Both the position numbers and the translations under genes were made by a program. A DNA stretch of 64,000 nucleotides from Membranipora membranacea (Eukaryota; Bryozoa; Gymnolaemata; Cheilostomatida; Membraniporidae): assembly GCA_914767715.1 (NCBI GenBank), contig OU612071.1:4714001-4778000 (forward strand), written 5' to 3'. Within the stretch, counting starts at the first letter, position 1, and every line of letters starts with the position of its first letter. Positions 1-11,022 of this stretch are shown here, piece by piece. The notes beneath the pieces are model-generated. The model ran no database searches. It had not been told where the DNA came from and was given only the letters and a program-made list of their open reading frames with translations.

Positions 1-122
1 TCAACTTAGTAGGAGTTGTTAGCTGGGGAACCTCAGATTGTACCACACCAGGATACCCGGGAGTGTACACTCGCGTCACATCCTACACCAACTGGATCGC
101 AAACATCATCGCTAACAACTAA
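1..122 (+). CDS. Trypsin-like serine protease, last coding exon (partial)
   Basis: Reading from base 3 gives 39 residues and a TAA stop at 120-122. The frame contains VSWG, then a cysteine, then the PGVYTRV block and a Trp-Ile helix. These are the hallmarks of the C-terminal end of chymotrypsin-fold (S1) proteases, which are secreted endopeptidases. SWG forms part of the S1 substrate pocket wall, and the cysteine after it pairs with the one near the catalytic serine. The catalytic His, Asp and Ser lie upstream of the window, so specificity and activity cannot be judged. Two bases at the left edge belong to the preceding codon. No defect is visible in the part shown. Confidence 0.93.
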   Translation, partial: NLVGVVSWGTSDCTTPGYPGVYTRVTSYTNWIANIIANN

Positions 123-203
123 GGCTACAGACTGACAAACATAGTGGCACTTAAATGAAGATTTTTGAGAGAGTTTTTATGTGGACTTGTATTATTCTAT
201 GAA

Positions 204-209
204 AATAAA
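204..209 (+). other. Poly(A) signal of the protease gene
   Basis: A canonical AATAAA hexamer lies about 80 bases after the protease stop codon, at a suitable distance to end its 3' UTR. Confidence 0.6.
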
Positions 210-748
210 TTTGTTTGCTATAAAACAGCGATGTTATTCTATATCACCGGATTTCGTCCTTATTTAGGGGGGTTAGGAACTGAATAACTGAAACAGAAAA
301 CGTACGCCCATATTGACATGTGCTGAAATAAAACACCAGAAAATAATCAATGAATAAGACCTCAACTACACCTAAATCAAGTTTGCTACCATCTTCTTGA
401 ATCGGGAGTTGTTTCCCCTGATTAGATGCAGACAGGTTTAACCCAAACTATGCTCTCGAGTTTCAGCAGTTAGTGTACAAAACGATCATGGATATCACTA
501 TCAGTGTAAATTCGCTTGAATTGTTTAATGGGTCTGCTTTGGACTAGTATAATTGTGGATCCTGCTTTCAAGTTTGGAACTTGTTTTTAATTTAATTAGT
601 CTGCTTTGGACTGAAGTGAATTCTGCTATAAAGGTCAAAACTTGCAATAAGTTGTAAGCTTGTATTATGTAAGACCCAAACAATATTTAGGCTTAATCCC
701 AGCAGTAAGTAGTGGTCAATGAGGCTAATGACCGAAACACATCTGCTC
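210..748. other. Intergenic, no gene recognised
   Basis: I see no convincing exon here. A motif like GGGAGTTGTTTCCCC near 408-422 is a variant of a short palindrome that recurs in the window. Confidence 0.4.
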
Positions 749-1192
749 TTATCTAGTCTGAGCCCCCCAGACTTTGCCCCCTGTCCGACGGCCCCCCGGA
801 GGGGAAAAAGTCTGAGAACAATGCAGGATTTCGCTGGAGTTGTCTGCTCTTGAGTGTTATAAGTTAATCAAGGGGAGCACTAAAACTGCAATATCTATTG
901 ATTTCTATTCATGCCACCTACTATATTGCTCCAGGTATGAGAGTATTCCAGTAAGACTCTGGGAAAAGTAGCCTCATGTTTGGGAAATACCCATGAGCAG
1001 AGATATTCACTGCCAAGTAGTGAAGAAAATGTCAGCCAGAATTTCTTTCATTTTGAATAAGGGCGGTCATTCATGACATTGACAAAAGGTCATAAAATGT
1101 GTATTATTGGACCCTAGGCTATATGAAGTAAGATTAATGTAGAAGTAATGAGAGGAAAAATCCAAGCAAATCCTGCACAGTGCGTAGACTAG
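749..1192 (+). repeat. Dispersed repeat, inverted partner of 46,838-47,285
   Basis: This about 445-bp block recurs in reverse complement at 46,838-47,285 with only scattered substitutions and small indels. It starts at a GC-rich end (CCCCCC, GTCCGACGGCCCCCC) and runs through to a segment ending near GAAGTAATGAGAGGAAAAAT. Homology stops abruptly on both sides. No coding potential is evident, so it is probably a non-autonomous mobile element. I did not find diagnostic termini. Confidence 0.75.
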
Positions 1193-1856
1193 CTCTTATC
1201 TAATATGAGATTCTATCTCTCATGCTGGCAGTGTAGCCTAATTTACATGGCTGGATACAGAGATTAAACACTTTTGGCATACTGGATATTTATATCTCAG
1301 CATGTAATATCATTATATTATAAATTCTAATGAGACTGAATGATCATTAATTCGCTCAAAGTGATCAAATTATTACAAAGATTCATTTCAATATCTTAGG
1401 GGATGTATCATGACAATCTACTCTGCCCTATCCCTGCTCCTAATTATCCTCAGTCTAATATGCAGAACAGGGGCCAATTAGAAGTTAGGATGAGCACACT
1501 CAGAATTGTACACGTGCCTATGTAATTTTGCAGAGGGTGTAGGCTTCACTCCCCTAGCATGAGTGCTGGATTTGCTACTTGCTATGGTGCTTACTTTGTC
1601 AATTCATCCTGTACCAGTATCTTACTGCCGCATCATGCATGAATACAAATATAATATTTTGAAAATCCTGGGACAACTGATGGCATGATGTAGCATAAAA
1701 TTAAGGCTATACCATGCCATCAGTCAGCACTGGATCTTCAGTTTAGGATCTTATTTGCTAATAAAAGTGATACATACAGCCAATATCATGTATTTATCAT
1801 CCTGGAACTGATGTGAAAACTTGAACTGCCACGTGAAATGACCATAACATACAAAC
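1193..1856. other. Intergenic, nothing recognised
   Basis: This is AT-rich sequence without a convincing exon, RNA gene or repeat boundary. Confidence 0.4.
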
Positions 1857-1864
1857 GCTATCCC

Positions 1865-2282
1865 CAGGGGCGTATATTCTAAAAAATTCACTCACTGACT
1901 TTTTAGAGATGAGCATAATGATCGGGCGTAACCCGATCCACACGCCGTAGGCGTGGCGGGGAGGGTGTGGGAGGGGAGCTTAAGCGCCCTCGCACCACGG
2001 AAATTTTGCAAGCAGAGAGGTATTTCAATAGCTCACTGAGCTGTTGGGTACTTTCAGAAAACAACTCAATAGCAGTAGAAGATTACGGTAACAATGCTCG
2101 AGTTATAAAGCACCCATTTGAAAAAAATGTGTCTATGTTGGGATTCGAACCCACAACATTATTAAATAACAATGTTTGCTATTCAGCCTGGCTTTAAAAG
2201 GTAATGCTTTGATACGCGGGATATAGGTGAGGAATTTCATTCACGGATTTCCGTGGTCCGTGATTGCTAAAATACGCCACTG
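1865..2282 (+). mobile_element. hAT-type MITE with 8-bp target-site duplication
   Basis: The left end begins CAGGGGCGTATATTCTA. The right end, read on the other strand, begins CAGTGGCGTATTTTAGC, giving imperfect terminal inverted repeats of the CAGNGGCGTA kind typical of hAT elements. The element is flanked by an exact 8-bp direct repeat, GCTATCCC, at 1857-1864 and 2283-2290, as expected of hAT transposition. It is 418 bp long with no transposase frame. Inside are several short perfect hairpins: GATCGGG/CCCGATC near 1920, CACGCC/GGCGTG near 1943 and CACGGA/TCCGTG near 2243. It also holds a tRNA-like B box on the minus strand. Confidence 0.85.
2141..2151 (-). promoter_or_regulatory. tRNA-like Pol III B box inside the hAT MITE
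   Basis: On the minus strand the sequence reads GGTTCGAATCC, a perfect B-box (T-loop) match. The bases upstream on that strand do not fold into a complete cloverleaf: the acceptor and T stems are imperfect. I therefore read it as tRNA-derived or chance sequence within the MITE, not as a tRNA gene. Confidence 0.45.
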
Positions 2283-2400
2283 GCTATCCCCTATACTTCT
2301 TAATAATAACACACTTGCTCCCCAAGCTTAAGTCATATATATCCACCCCTGCTAATTAATGCTCAGCATGGAGAGTAAGAATGATAATAAATTAGTCAAA

Positions 2401-2411
2401 CCAGAGACTAT

Positions 2412-2450
<39 letters not shown>

Positions 2451-2452
2451 GG
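2401..2452. repeat. TA-microsatellite foldback
   Basis: A run of about 30 bp of alternating T and A is bracketed by perfect inverted arms CCAGAGACTATA and TATAGTCTCTGG. The whole 52-bp unit is therefore one palindrome able to extrude as a cruciform. Confidence 0.85.
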
Positions 2453-4839
2453 TCTAAACTATGTTTATATTTAGTTATGAGTAGGGACAGGAGGTCAGGT
2501 TAGTTGCCTGGTAGATTTGCACATCAGTGGGAGCGATTTTATGAGCACTTAACTTAACTTACCCTAACATAATATAGGATTATGTAAGTCTCTTAGTTTA
2601 TGAAGGTGTAGATATGAGAAGATGAAGTTCAGATATTCAGGTAAGTGTAGTATTCACACAGACATTGTGGTAAGGAGAAAAAATGTATAGGTATCTTTTC
2701 TTGTTCAAAAATCAAAATTTAAAACAAAAACTGTTGCCCTTCCCCAAACATTATTCATAATTTTTGTGTTTTTATTTATATTCTCTTGCAAAAAAATAGT
2801 AGTAATATTATTTGTTTTTGACACACTTGTTATTATTTGCCATGTAGGCCTATAGCGATATTAAAAATGCTAAACAGTTGCTAAAATTAAACTTATCTTA
2901 TTCTGATGCCTGACAATAATAACCAAACAGGTGGGGGGGGTGCAGGTGAGAGGCTTATGCAGGCAAAGAGAATGTGTAATTGCAAAGAAAAGTTTTTAAA
3001 TTGTGCAGGGTCTGAGCTAGTTTAAACCATGTCGGGATAGCTGGTAGTAAGCATTTTATTACCAGCCACTTGCCACACAGTTGAAGCGCTTAAACTCGTC
3101 CTGAGCTAAAAACTATCTTTGTGTCACCACATCAATATTCGTACCTGCACCTATTGTTGTAGTATTTGTACAGGTGTGTTAAAGTTTTTGGAAAATTTCA
3201 ATTCCATTCAATGTCAATATCAAATTTAAAAGCCACGGAATGGAAATTGCGATAAGTGACGATACTTCAAGATTTAGACAGGGGAAGGCAATTTCTAATT
3301 TATTCACTATATGTACCACTCACCCTTGTAACATTTATGATTCGTGAATCTTGAATACTCGCGGCATTGAATAAAAGTGATAAAAATGGATGATGGTCAG
3401 AATTAACTAAGTTATTTCTAGATTGAAACTATTATCCCAAGTAACTATGTTGTTGAGAATCTTTGCATTTCTTAATTTCTCAATTGTTGTTCATAGTTCC
3501 AAAAAAATCCCTGTAGGAAAATAGTCAAATGGATTATTTTAGCGAAAAGATCAGATAGCTCCAAATTTATACAGCTCATTGTTTTGTATATGAGTTTGAA
3601 TCCACAGAAAAAATATATGAAAGTGGTGCAATATTTTGAATGGCACTCGGGTGAGTTGGGGGAGTCTTTTTTACACCCCCATGCAGATAACTTCATTCAG
3701 TCAAATGGATTTAAGCTTAATATATACCACTTTCCCATCCCCCTATCAATTCTTGACCTATTTTAAGCTTCCTCGAAAATTTCAAACAAAAGTGATTTGT
3801 GAGTAGATGTCACCTTGATGAGAATACCTGTGCTAAGTGGGACAGCTGGCACAAGAGTTAGGACAACTGGCAAATTATCTTAACCTGACAATAATAACTT
3901 TTATATCGATGTTGATTTTTTCCAGGACTGCAACCTTACCTTCAATTTTTGAGTCTTGCCTTCTGTGCTCCATTTAGGGCTGCCTGAGCCCTTATTTTTC
4001 CAAGATCACAACAATATTTAATATAAGATTTATTTCATAAAAGGGAAACGTACAGCAATTCAATTCTTATTTGTAGGTGCCTCTTAATGATCTGTCATCT
4101 TGATGTCATGGACTATTCACTCCGGATCCAAATACAGAGGAGTTACTATGCCGACTAGTAAATCTACTGTACACTGGTTACCATGAACGATATAACTAGA
4201 TCTCACTCTACAAAATTACAGGGAACTTCTTGAGTATCCAGTTTAGTGACTAACAGGCTTCGATGACAAATAAGATTTCAGGTGAGAATGACTGTCTACT
4301 AATGTGATCAATTACGGCTAGGGGCATAAACTTGACATATAAGTTTGCATATTGGTGACATTGAATGTGTTCAGATATTTACCGAGTTTCTTGTGTTCAT
4401 GTTATGCTGGAGATGCTTGCAGTAGAATTCTATAACCACCTTCACCCTGATCATAATTGAACGCTGCTCATGTCAGTCATGTAGAGTTTGAAAAAATATG
4501 CTGCTATGTAGTGCTTAAGTTTTATTGGTCCTGCTGTACCAACTTGATGGTTTGTGGGAAGGGTTTGAGGGTGAGTAGTCGAATATCATTTGTCTAGTAC
4601 ATGACATTAAATGTTAGGTGTTTCTTTTTGTAGTTCACAGATAAGAGAAAGACCAAGGTTTCATTGCGGATCACACCAATGGGATCACAGAATTTTGAAA
4701 TGAAAGCAGGGAACCTCTCTCGCTGGTCGAATGAATTGGTGGGTTATAATAGGTTAGATTTTTTCTTAACAACACCAATGTTGTGGTCCATTTGATGAAA
4801 TGATGCTTATGAAAAAAGTCTGAATTGCATCTGAGACGG
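2453..4839. other. Long non-coding stretch
   Basis: I see no supported gene. There is an 8-G run near 2,932-2,940 and otherwise AT-rich sequence. Short open frames near 3.5-3.7 kb lack codon structure or homology that I recognise. Confidence 0.4.
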
Positions 4840-5640
4840 CACAGTGACAACCATTTGAGTTGTCTCCTTTTGTCCTGAGGGAGGACCACTCTTCCAAACT
4901 CACAACAGTTTAATAAGGACAAGTTTTGCTCGCGTGCCCATCTGCTATGAAGGTTTGATCTCATGTCTGCAATCTTTTCTTGTCTGTCAAATAGTCATAA
5001 AGCATTGATCTTTATTTCCATGTTAGATACCAGCCTGATTTAATGACCCCTGGCTGCCATTGTTTATTTACTCAAACCTCAAATCTTCAGTGTCACACCT
5101 AATATCTACATCTCTAGTTGAATATGGAACTGCTGTCATGGTTTGTTTGTTTGAAAAACCTTAAGCTAGAATTCTATGTAACAGCAGATCGATGTCATCG
5201 TTACCTCCCCTCTCGGCACCGGATGACGAATGTCGGTCATTATTGTCACAGTGTACAGAGTATTGTTTAAAAACTTGGAAGTTCATGTCAATTCACATCC
5301 TTTGTTCTAGGTGGTGCTTTGTTCCTGCAAGCTTCTCCAATTATTTCACAAGAGACTTTGTTTGAACTGCAGCAAATGTTGATCAATAATCCCTGAGTCC
5401 ACTTTAGACATTTTTTTTACCAGCCTGCTTTGCTCTGTCTGTATCTACTTTTTCCTTTTTTTATCAGACTGGATGTTTTCGGTTACCTGCAGGTATGCGA
5501 TATTTGGCAATTGTGTTGTCTCTGTTTCAGCATCATTCATTTTTCCATTATACTACTTTGATCAAGGTTGATAATACACCATGATTCTGAGCCTCCTCAG
5601 CAATTAAAGTTGGTTTGACTAGTGGAGGGGGAGCAACTCT
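4840..5640 (+). pseudogene. Decayed paralogous unit (plus-strand membrane-protein block)
   Basis: Several phrases here recur in the same order at 8.19-8.70, 23.0-23.45, 25.5-26.17 and 37.2-37.75 kb. One is the GTCGGTCA...TTGTCACAG...ACAG block at about 5,232. Another is the stretch around 5,410-5,560 that matches the transmembrane exon of the 8.4-kb copy. Here the transmembrane frame no longer reads as a continuous hydrophobic helix and stops occur in all frames, so the unit looks dead. Confidence 0.5.
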
Positions 5641-5911
5641 GCAGACAGTCGATTAAATCAAATCTTATCTAGTAGTTGTTGATGTACTGGCTACTTCTTT
5701 TTTTTTAATCTTATCACAATATGACATATACATCTTAGACAGGTTGGTTTGTGAGCTGTCCACAGCACCATTGAGTCCATATGGTTTCGAATGATTGATT
5801 GTAGACTTCAATCCGCTTTCGGCTCTAACCTCATTATATTTCTCGTTATCTCAACTTACTGTGATCAATCAGTAGTTTTCTAGATGGAGTAATCTTAAAA
5901 GCCTAGCTACA

Positions 5912-6231
5912 TGAGCCCACGAAATCCGTTAAAGTGCCTTCCCATCCACGCGTGGGCATGGCTTCATATGCTACACACACCTACTTTCTTTACCCTGTGA
6001 CAACATTGCTAAGTGAGTGACGAATGAGCCATGACCAATGAGTAATGAGTAATGACCAATTAAATACGCTCTATTGTACCAACTGGCCAATGACAGAAGC
6101 GTAGGTTCACAAAGTGGTTAACAACATGAACATGCTGGTCTCTGAATAGACGCATCGTTAGCATGCCAAACGGCGTGGTTTGGCATGAACAACGCGTGGA
6201 ATTGCCTATCCACGCGATTTTGTGGGCCTCT
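5912..6231 (+). mobile_element. Mutator-like MITE with 9-bp target-site duplication
   Basis: An exact 9-bp direct repeat, CTAGCTACA, flanks the element at 5903-5911 and 6232-6240. The ends read inward as TGAGCCCACGAAATC and AGAGGCCCACAAAATC, which are imperfect inverted termini. Near the right end are two perfect hairpins: CATGCCAAAC/GTTTGGCATG at 6162-6187 and CGCGTGGA/TCCACGCG at 6193-6216. A 9-bp duplication fits the Mutator superfamily; the superfamily call is inference. The element is 320 bp with no protein. Confidence 0.75.
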
Positions 6232-6582
6232 CTAGCTACACCTTTAACAACTCAAAGATAATACAAATTGTTCATCAGGTTATAACTTGCAAGATTAAAA
6301 AGCTTTGTTGACTCTTGAATCCTGAAACTTAGTGTTGTTTGCAAATTAATTAATCCAAATCAAGCACAGTGTCAAGACAGGATTAACTATTCTATTCATA
6401 ACTCCATTCAATAAAAATCAATACTAAAAAACATCTCCGAGTATGATATATCAAAAATATTAAAATGATAAGTACCATAATCCTATATATAATATCATAT
6501 ATAATAGCCAAAGTAATCTTCTTAATAAATAATATTCCACACTATTACAACAAGAATAAAAGTCAGTAATTATAAAACTTAC

Positions 6583-6791
6583 CATCCAAACCGGTGATGT
6601 TCATCAATTCTTGGCGACAATAGCCGCAAGCCGACTTATACGGGTCCGTGATTGCGATGAATATCAAACACCGTATGCAGTATTCGTGACCACAATATGG
6701 TCACTACATGACCAAGGGTTGGATGCAGATCCTCATAGCATATGCAGCAGGATGTGCTAGCATGTTCTCCTTCTGTTTGTGTATCAGCCAT
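6583..6791 (-). pseudogene. RING-finger gene, first coding exon, frameshifted
   Basis: The minus strand opens with ATG in a strong context (ACAATGG). It encodes an acidic N-terminus and then CCICYEDL, the first zinc-ligand pair of a RING domain. A one-base insertion near 6,695 breaks the frame. After it, CGHEYCIRC and then ACGYCRQEL complete a C3HC4 RING. Intact relatives would act as E3 ubiquitin ligases. The exon ends in a phase-1 GT donor after Gly-Leu-Asp. A good acceptor (CTGTCTGCAG) lies in the 5' UTR. If the extra base were a sequencing error, this would be the best-preserved RING exon in the window. Confidence 0.75.
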
Positions 6792-7274
6792 TGTTCAAGA
6801 GTTAGTTCAATCTGCCATGAACCATCCGTTTTATACTTAATCTTCCTTTGATCCTGCAGACAGATTGTTCCAGATTGTCCGATATATGTCTCTTGTCATG
6901 GTTCTTACTATGTGGTAAATACAGTTAAATAATTCAATTTAGTTTTGTATCTGAAAATGGTTGAAAAATTTCAATAAAGATAAAATGTCAAAAATATAAT
7001 ATGTTTAAGAAAGATATTAGAATATTAATTACCAAAGACCTTCGTTAGATCCCTAAGTATCCAGAGGTGTATTGTATCTTATGTATAAATAGCTGATGTA
7101 GATAAATCCTTAGCAGATATGGGTGCTCAATAAAAGCCCATAGTATAAAGTTTATTTAAATATTTAGCTTATTACATAAAACAATTTAAAGATAAATCAG
7201 AATTCCATTTATATTGTGATTGTGAGTGTGAGTGTGATTGTCTGTGTGTTTTTGTTTGTTCTGAGTCTCAGTGA

Positions 7275-7315
7275 AGAATTTTTCTCCTTTTCATACCCTT
7301 CAATCAGTTTCACAA
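7275..7315 (-). promoter_or_regulatory. Degenerate RING-unit promoter
   Basis: On the minus strand a CAAT-like motif (ACTGATTGAAGG) is followed by a weakened TATA (GGTATGAAAAGG) and then CTGAGACTCAGA. The same order is clearer at 12.27, 18.22 and 32.45 kb. It lies about 0.5 kb upstream of the RING exon at 6.6-6.8 kb. Confidence 0.45.
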
Positions 7316-7769
7316 ACGGCACATGTTGCTAACGACTGCGTTTCTATGATGTCTGAGATTTAAGGCTCATGTCTTTTATTGACTTTGTTGTTATTAGATT
7401 TTATCGGTGTTATCCCTGTTAGGTTTCTTTAAGCTTGAATCTATCTTGAATTGTTGTAACCGGTTATAGCTGGATTTTCATCCAAAATCTGTTGATCTCG
7501 GAGCCATCATTCTACTTCCTATTAATAAAAACATCTGCCTTAAAATTTCATCATTGATAAGTTATGATTTAATTATACATATTTTGATAAAAAACTGGAA
7601 TTCCTATCATTGGCCCTAAAAAATTCTCACTATAAAATAATTATGTCAAGAATTCAAAAACAATGATAACTAAAGTCCTTCCATAGATCCTGTGTAATCC
7701 AGAGGTATATATTATTTTTAATTATTTTAAAAATTAAAAAAAAATTTGTTACACCAACATTTTTTTCCA

Positions 7770-7872
7770 CAGGGGCGCCAACAAGGCACCTTCCAGGTAC
7801 CGTCATTAACATCACAGGCCGATCATCCTCTCTCGATGCTATGAGAATGTTGACTCGTCTCGCAGTATGATC
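7770..7872 (-). pseudogene. RING-family second-exon block
   Basis: The minus strand encodes TARRVNILIA, then EDDRPVMLMTVPG. This matches the segment that follows the RING in the fused copies at 9.7 and 27.5 kb and the exon at 17.0 kb. A fragment just upstream (about 8,060-8,170), containing WMNQLSSR and DNHQMH, also recurs at 25.1 kb. No RING exon lies directly upstream, so this is an orphan exon of an eroded copy. Confidence 0.55.
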
Positions 7873-8189
7873 CAGGTCATATAGTGGCAGTACATTACAG
7901 CAGTCTTCATGATTGCTATGACTGTATTCTCGATTCTCAATTCTTGATTATATCAGATTAAGGCCTCTTGTCTTGTCTTTAATGGACATAATACAACACG
8001 ATTGTATTATCAGAGTACAGGTACGGGTACCCAGAGTACTCAGAGGCCCCAGAAAGCAAGTATGTAATGCATCTGATGGTTATCAGACTTGCATGGCTGA
8101 CGAATGAAGTCAACACGATCTTGAACCTCGATTGGAAAGTTTGGTTTCCTGGATGACAGTTGGTTCATCCAGAGTGTGTGCACCAAGGC

Positions 8190-8705
8190 AATGTCGGTCA
8201 CTCTTCTCAGAGCTTACAGTGTATTCGCTTTAAAACTTTTCAGATCAAATCAATTTTCTTTCTCATGAGGTGATTTCTCCCTGCCAGCCTCTCCATTTGA
8301 CTCTCAAGATATGCTGTGGGATCCACAGAAGATATTAATCAGTATTCACTGAGGCCAACTTTATACATTTTTTGCACCAGCTTGGCTTTGATCTGTATGT
8401 ATCTACTTTATCTTTTTGTATCAGACGGGGTATTTCCTGTTACCTGTCGGTGTCATACTGATATTTGGCCTTTTGGTTGTCTCTATTCTTAGCATTGTTT
8501 ATTTGTCCATTTGTTGTCATCGAGATTCGAGGTGGATCGACATGATTCTGAGCCTCGTCAGGAACAAACTAGTGTGGGGGAGCAATTTTGTGGGCAGGTG
8601 ATCGGATCATACCTGATCCAGTGGTTGATTGACTATCAATTAGGCCTTGTTGCTACTCTTTTCACAGTATTACATATAAAGCTTGTATATCACAGAGGTT
8701 GTTAA
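8190..8705 (+). pseudogene. Plus-strand membrane-protein fragment with transmembrane exon
   Basis: A polypyrimidine tract and CAG acceptor at about 8,424 open a frame that reads TGYFLLPVGVILIFGLLVVS and continues hydrophobic to ICCHRD. This is a plausible single transmembrane helix with a basic stop-transfer. A second frame downstream (EVDRHDSEPRQEQTSVGEQF) looks like a cytoplasmic tail but is out of register with the helix, implying a frameshift. The block repeats in other units. The family is not recognised. Confidence 0.45.
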
Positions 8706-9509
8706 TTAGTCTTCTTGTAACCCAACTCTACTTTGCTCTTTTTATAATGAGGCTCTATTTCGGCTAAAGTCAGAGGAGTTTGTTGATTGTGTGGCAGTTG
8801 TAGTGTAAGCTTTTGTGGGTCTATACAGTCAGCCACATCAACACCCATCCACTAGTTGGTCTTGACTTTCTTTAAGGGAGTTGTCTCCCTAACATTTTGT
8901 TTGGAAATACCCTTGTTTCTCGATTTCCCGTTATAATTCATATTTTGGGGTACCCTGACAAATGATCTATCCAGCAACATAGTCTAACATAGTCCCTGAC
9001 TGAATGTGGTGGATAAAACAGTTTTATCATAAAAACTGATCTGGCTTGTTTGACTTCATTTCATTAAATCATTAAACGGGCAGGATTCGAGTTTTTTTTC
9101 TTTGCTGACACAATATATTCTCTTTGTTATTTGAACAATCGAAAGGTATAAATAGTAAAAAATTCAAAGTTTTGAATATAAATGAATATTTTCCTTATGC
9201 AGGGAAATCAATACAATAGAAGGAATAATGTGTATTTAAGTATTTGAATTATTCAGGTCCTATGATCCAGATTGGGTGGCTCGGCAAAGTGCACATGTCT
9301 TTCCTTGAGATGGGGGACCATAAAGGATATATTATAATTGGTTACTGCAAAATCCTAACCATCCAGTAATAGTTCCTAACAGATGCAACAAAGTTCCCAT
9401 GTGGTTGGTTCAGCATTTTCAGATGAAATTACTGATTATAAATAATCAATAATAATAATAAAAGATGATGATTGATAACGAGTTATGCTTAGTCCAATAT
9501 TCAGCAAAT

Positions 9510-9887
9510 TCATAAGGTGAGGGAGATAAAGTGTATATTCTGGGACCTGAGTAGAATTTTTATGGAGCTCCGAGTCCGTTTGAGTTGATTTGTCTTTCGT
9601 GAACTGGATCTCACTTCTATTGCTACCAATCCCGGTACCCCCACAAGTGTGACTAGGTATACCGATCTTATATTTGGGTCCCGGCCATTAATCCTGTTAT
9701 AGACATTCCTCACAGCCCCACCGAAGCCAGTAATATCCATTATCTCCTCGCGACAATAGGCGCAAGCCGACTTGTAGGGGTTCGTGACCGATAAGAGTAC
9801 TGTACAACTCAGGCAGTACATGTGACCACACTACTTGGTCACTGCCTGATCCAATGTTAGGTGTAGATCTATGTAACAAATACAAAA
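9510..9887 (-). pseudogene. RING-finger pseudogene, fused exons, in-frame stop (copy A)
   Basis: The minus strand encodes FCICYIDL, in which the first zinc ligand is lost to Phe. Then come QAVTK, a TAG stop at 9831-9833, CGHMYCLSC and ACAYCREEI, completing the RING. Without an intron it continues into NVYNRINGRDP and VYLVTLVGVPGLVAI, which matches the second exon of other family members. A frameshift in KSEIQF-KDKSTQTD distinguishes this copy from copy B. The intron present after the RING in the 6.6- and 24.1-kb copies is absent, so an ancestral retrocopy is possible. Confidence 0.75.
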
Positions 9888-9899
9888 AGTAAGTGAGTT

Positions 9900-10020
9900 G
9901 ATTGTGATATATTGTGATATAATACAATATTTTATAATATAATATAATATAATATGATGTAATATGAAATGATATAATATGATATGATACAATATAATAT
10001 GATATGATATGATGAGGTCA
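9900..10020. repeat. ATATG/ATAAT simple-repeat tract
   Basis: Irregular 5-bp AT-rich repeats replace what should be the RING gene's N-terminal coding sequence. The tract is shared with copy B at about 27,740-27,850. Confidence 0.8.
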
Positions 10021-10100
10021 AGGTTAAAATTCACAACAACAGAGCGTTCTTAATACTCCAATCCACATAGGTCTAAGCAGCCTATCATTACAAGACAATG

Positions 10101-10247
10101 CATGTGTATGTATCATACAGCATGTGTATGTATCATACAGCATGTGTATGTATCATACAGCATGTGTATGTATCATACAGCATGTGTATGTATCATACAG
10201 CATGTCAATGTATCATACAGCATGTGTATGTATCATACAGCATACAG
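10101..10247 (+). repeat. 20-bp minisatellite, seven units
   Basis: Seven head-to-tail units of CATGTGTATGTATCATACAG occur, the sixth with the variant GTCAATG. They are followed by a partial CATACAG. Copy B has only two units. Confidence 0.95.
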
Positions 10248-10544
10248 CAACCATTACTATTATATAGAGATAATCAATACTCTGATAACGATACAATATC
10301 TGAAAAAAGTGGTGTTGCCTTGCTTATTAATACAAGCATTTAAAAGCAGGCCCATCCAACGTGCCAGAGAGTGTATGATAATTGTAATTTCAGACACAGA
10401 AAATGAGTCAAACAAAGTGATCAATAAATCATGTTACTGTCTAGGGTACACATCATAACAGCCTTCATGCTCGTCATAACTGTATCGGTGAGTGTTTATC
10501 AACACTCTTATCAAATTTCCTTACCTATTATATCTAGATTTCCA

Positions 10545-10712
10545 TCAGTTAGTAGTATTTAGCCCCTCACTCAACACCTCTTGTAGCAACTCATACTCAG
10601 GAGGGGAAAATATATCACTCAGATCCGATAGATCTGTGAGGAACGGAAAAAGTCCTAGTATACCAAAATCGTATACTAAATGCTTAAAATATTCAAGGTT
10701 CCAACACGTAAT
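10545..10712 (-). pseudogene. Unknown conserved open frame, copy A
   Basis: About 55 codons read open on the minus strand up to a TGA, including YFKHLVYDFG and DIFSPPEYELLQEVL. The composition (acidic, no low complexity) looks protein-like. The same frame exists in copy B, and a third, eroded copy is at 38.9 kb. No start or clear acceptor is assigned. I do not recognise the family. Confidence 0.35.
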
Positions 10713-10868
10713 TCAATGCATAACTTGTCTAGTTCTGATTATCATTGAAGTTGTATTCTCTTTGAACTTTCTTTCTAGACAATGGAAGATAACTACAACT
10801 TACTAAGGTTCTCTGTAAAATTTTGGTAGCACATTAATTTAAATGTAGCAAATTAACCTTAACAAAAT

Positions 10869-11022
10869 TCAAAACGACGAACAGCTGGCTCCCCGTTCCC
10901 GGTTTAGAGAAACCCTTAGAATTCTTTTCAAGTCTGATCCCTCTTGGACTTCGGAGAAGTTGGCTCCTGGACTTTTTAAAGAGTGGCTCCTGCCGATATA
11001 CTGCTGAAACTCCTTGGTTGTT
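10869..11022 (-). pseudogene. Unknown terminal-exon-like frame, copy A
   Basis: A TTACTGCTAG acceptor precedes TTKEFQQYIGRSHSLKS and the frame stays open to a TGA after RGASCSSF. Copy B keeps the frame with a few replacements. The third copy at 39.1-39.24 kb contains stops. Real but dying coding sequence is the likeliest reading; function unknown. Confidence 0.4.

Noticed and set aside
2100-2215. Minus-strand tRNA gene
   Set aside because: B box is perfect, but acceptor, D and T stems do not pair properly; it lies inside a MITE.
4671-4964. 97-codon minus-strand frame
   Set aside because: Overlaps a paralogous block whose other copies do not keep this frame.
8416-8601. Complete small membrane protein from the Met at 8,416
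   Set aside because: The Met lies in the polypyrimidine tract of a splice acceptor; the helix is better read as an internal exon.
9831-10034. Minus-strand open frame rich in Ile, Tyr and His
   Set aside because: It is translation of the ATATG simple repeat; only its last part is RING-derived.
10098-10458. Two overlapping plus-strand frames over the 20-bp minisatellite
   Set aside because: Repeat translation (MCMYHTAC units), not conserved where copy B has fewer units.
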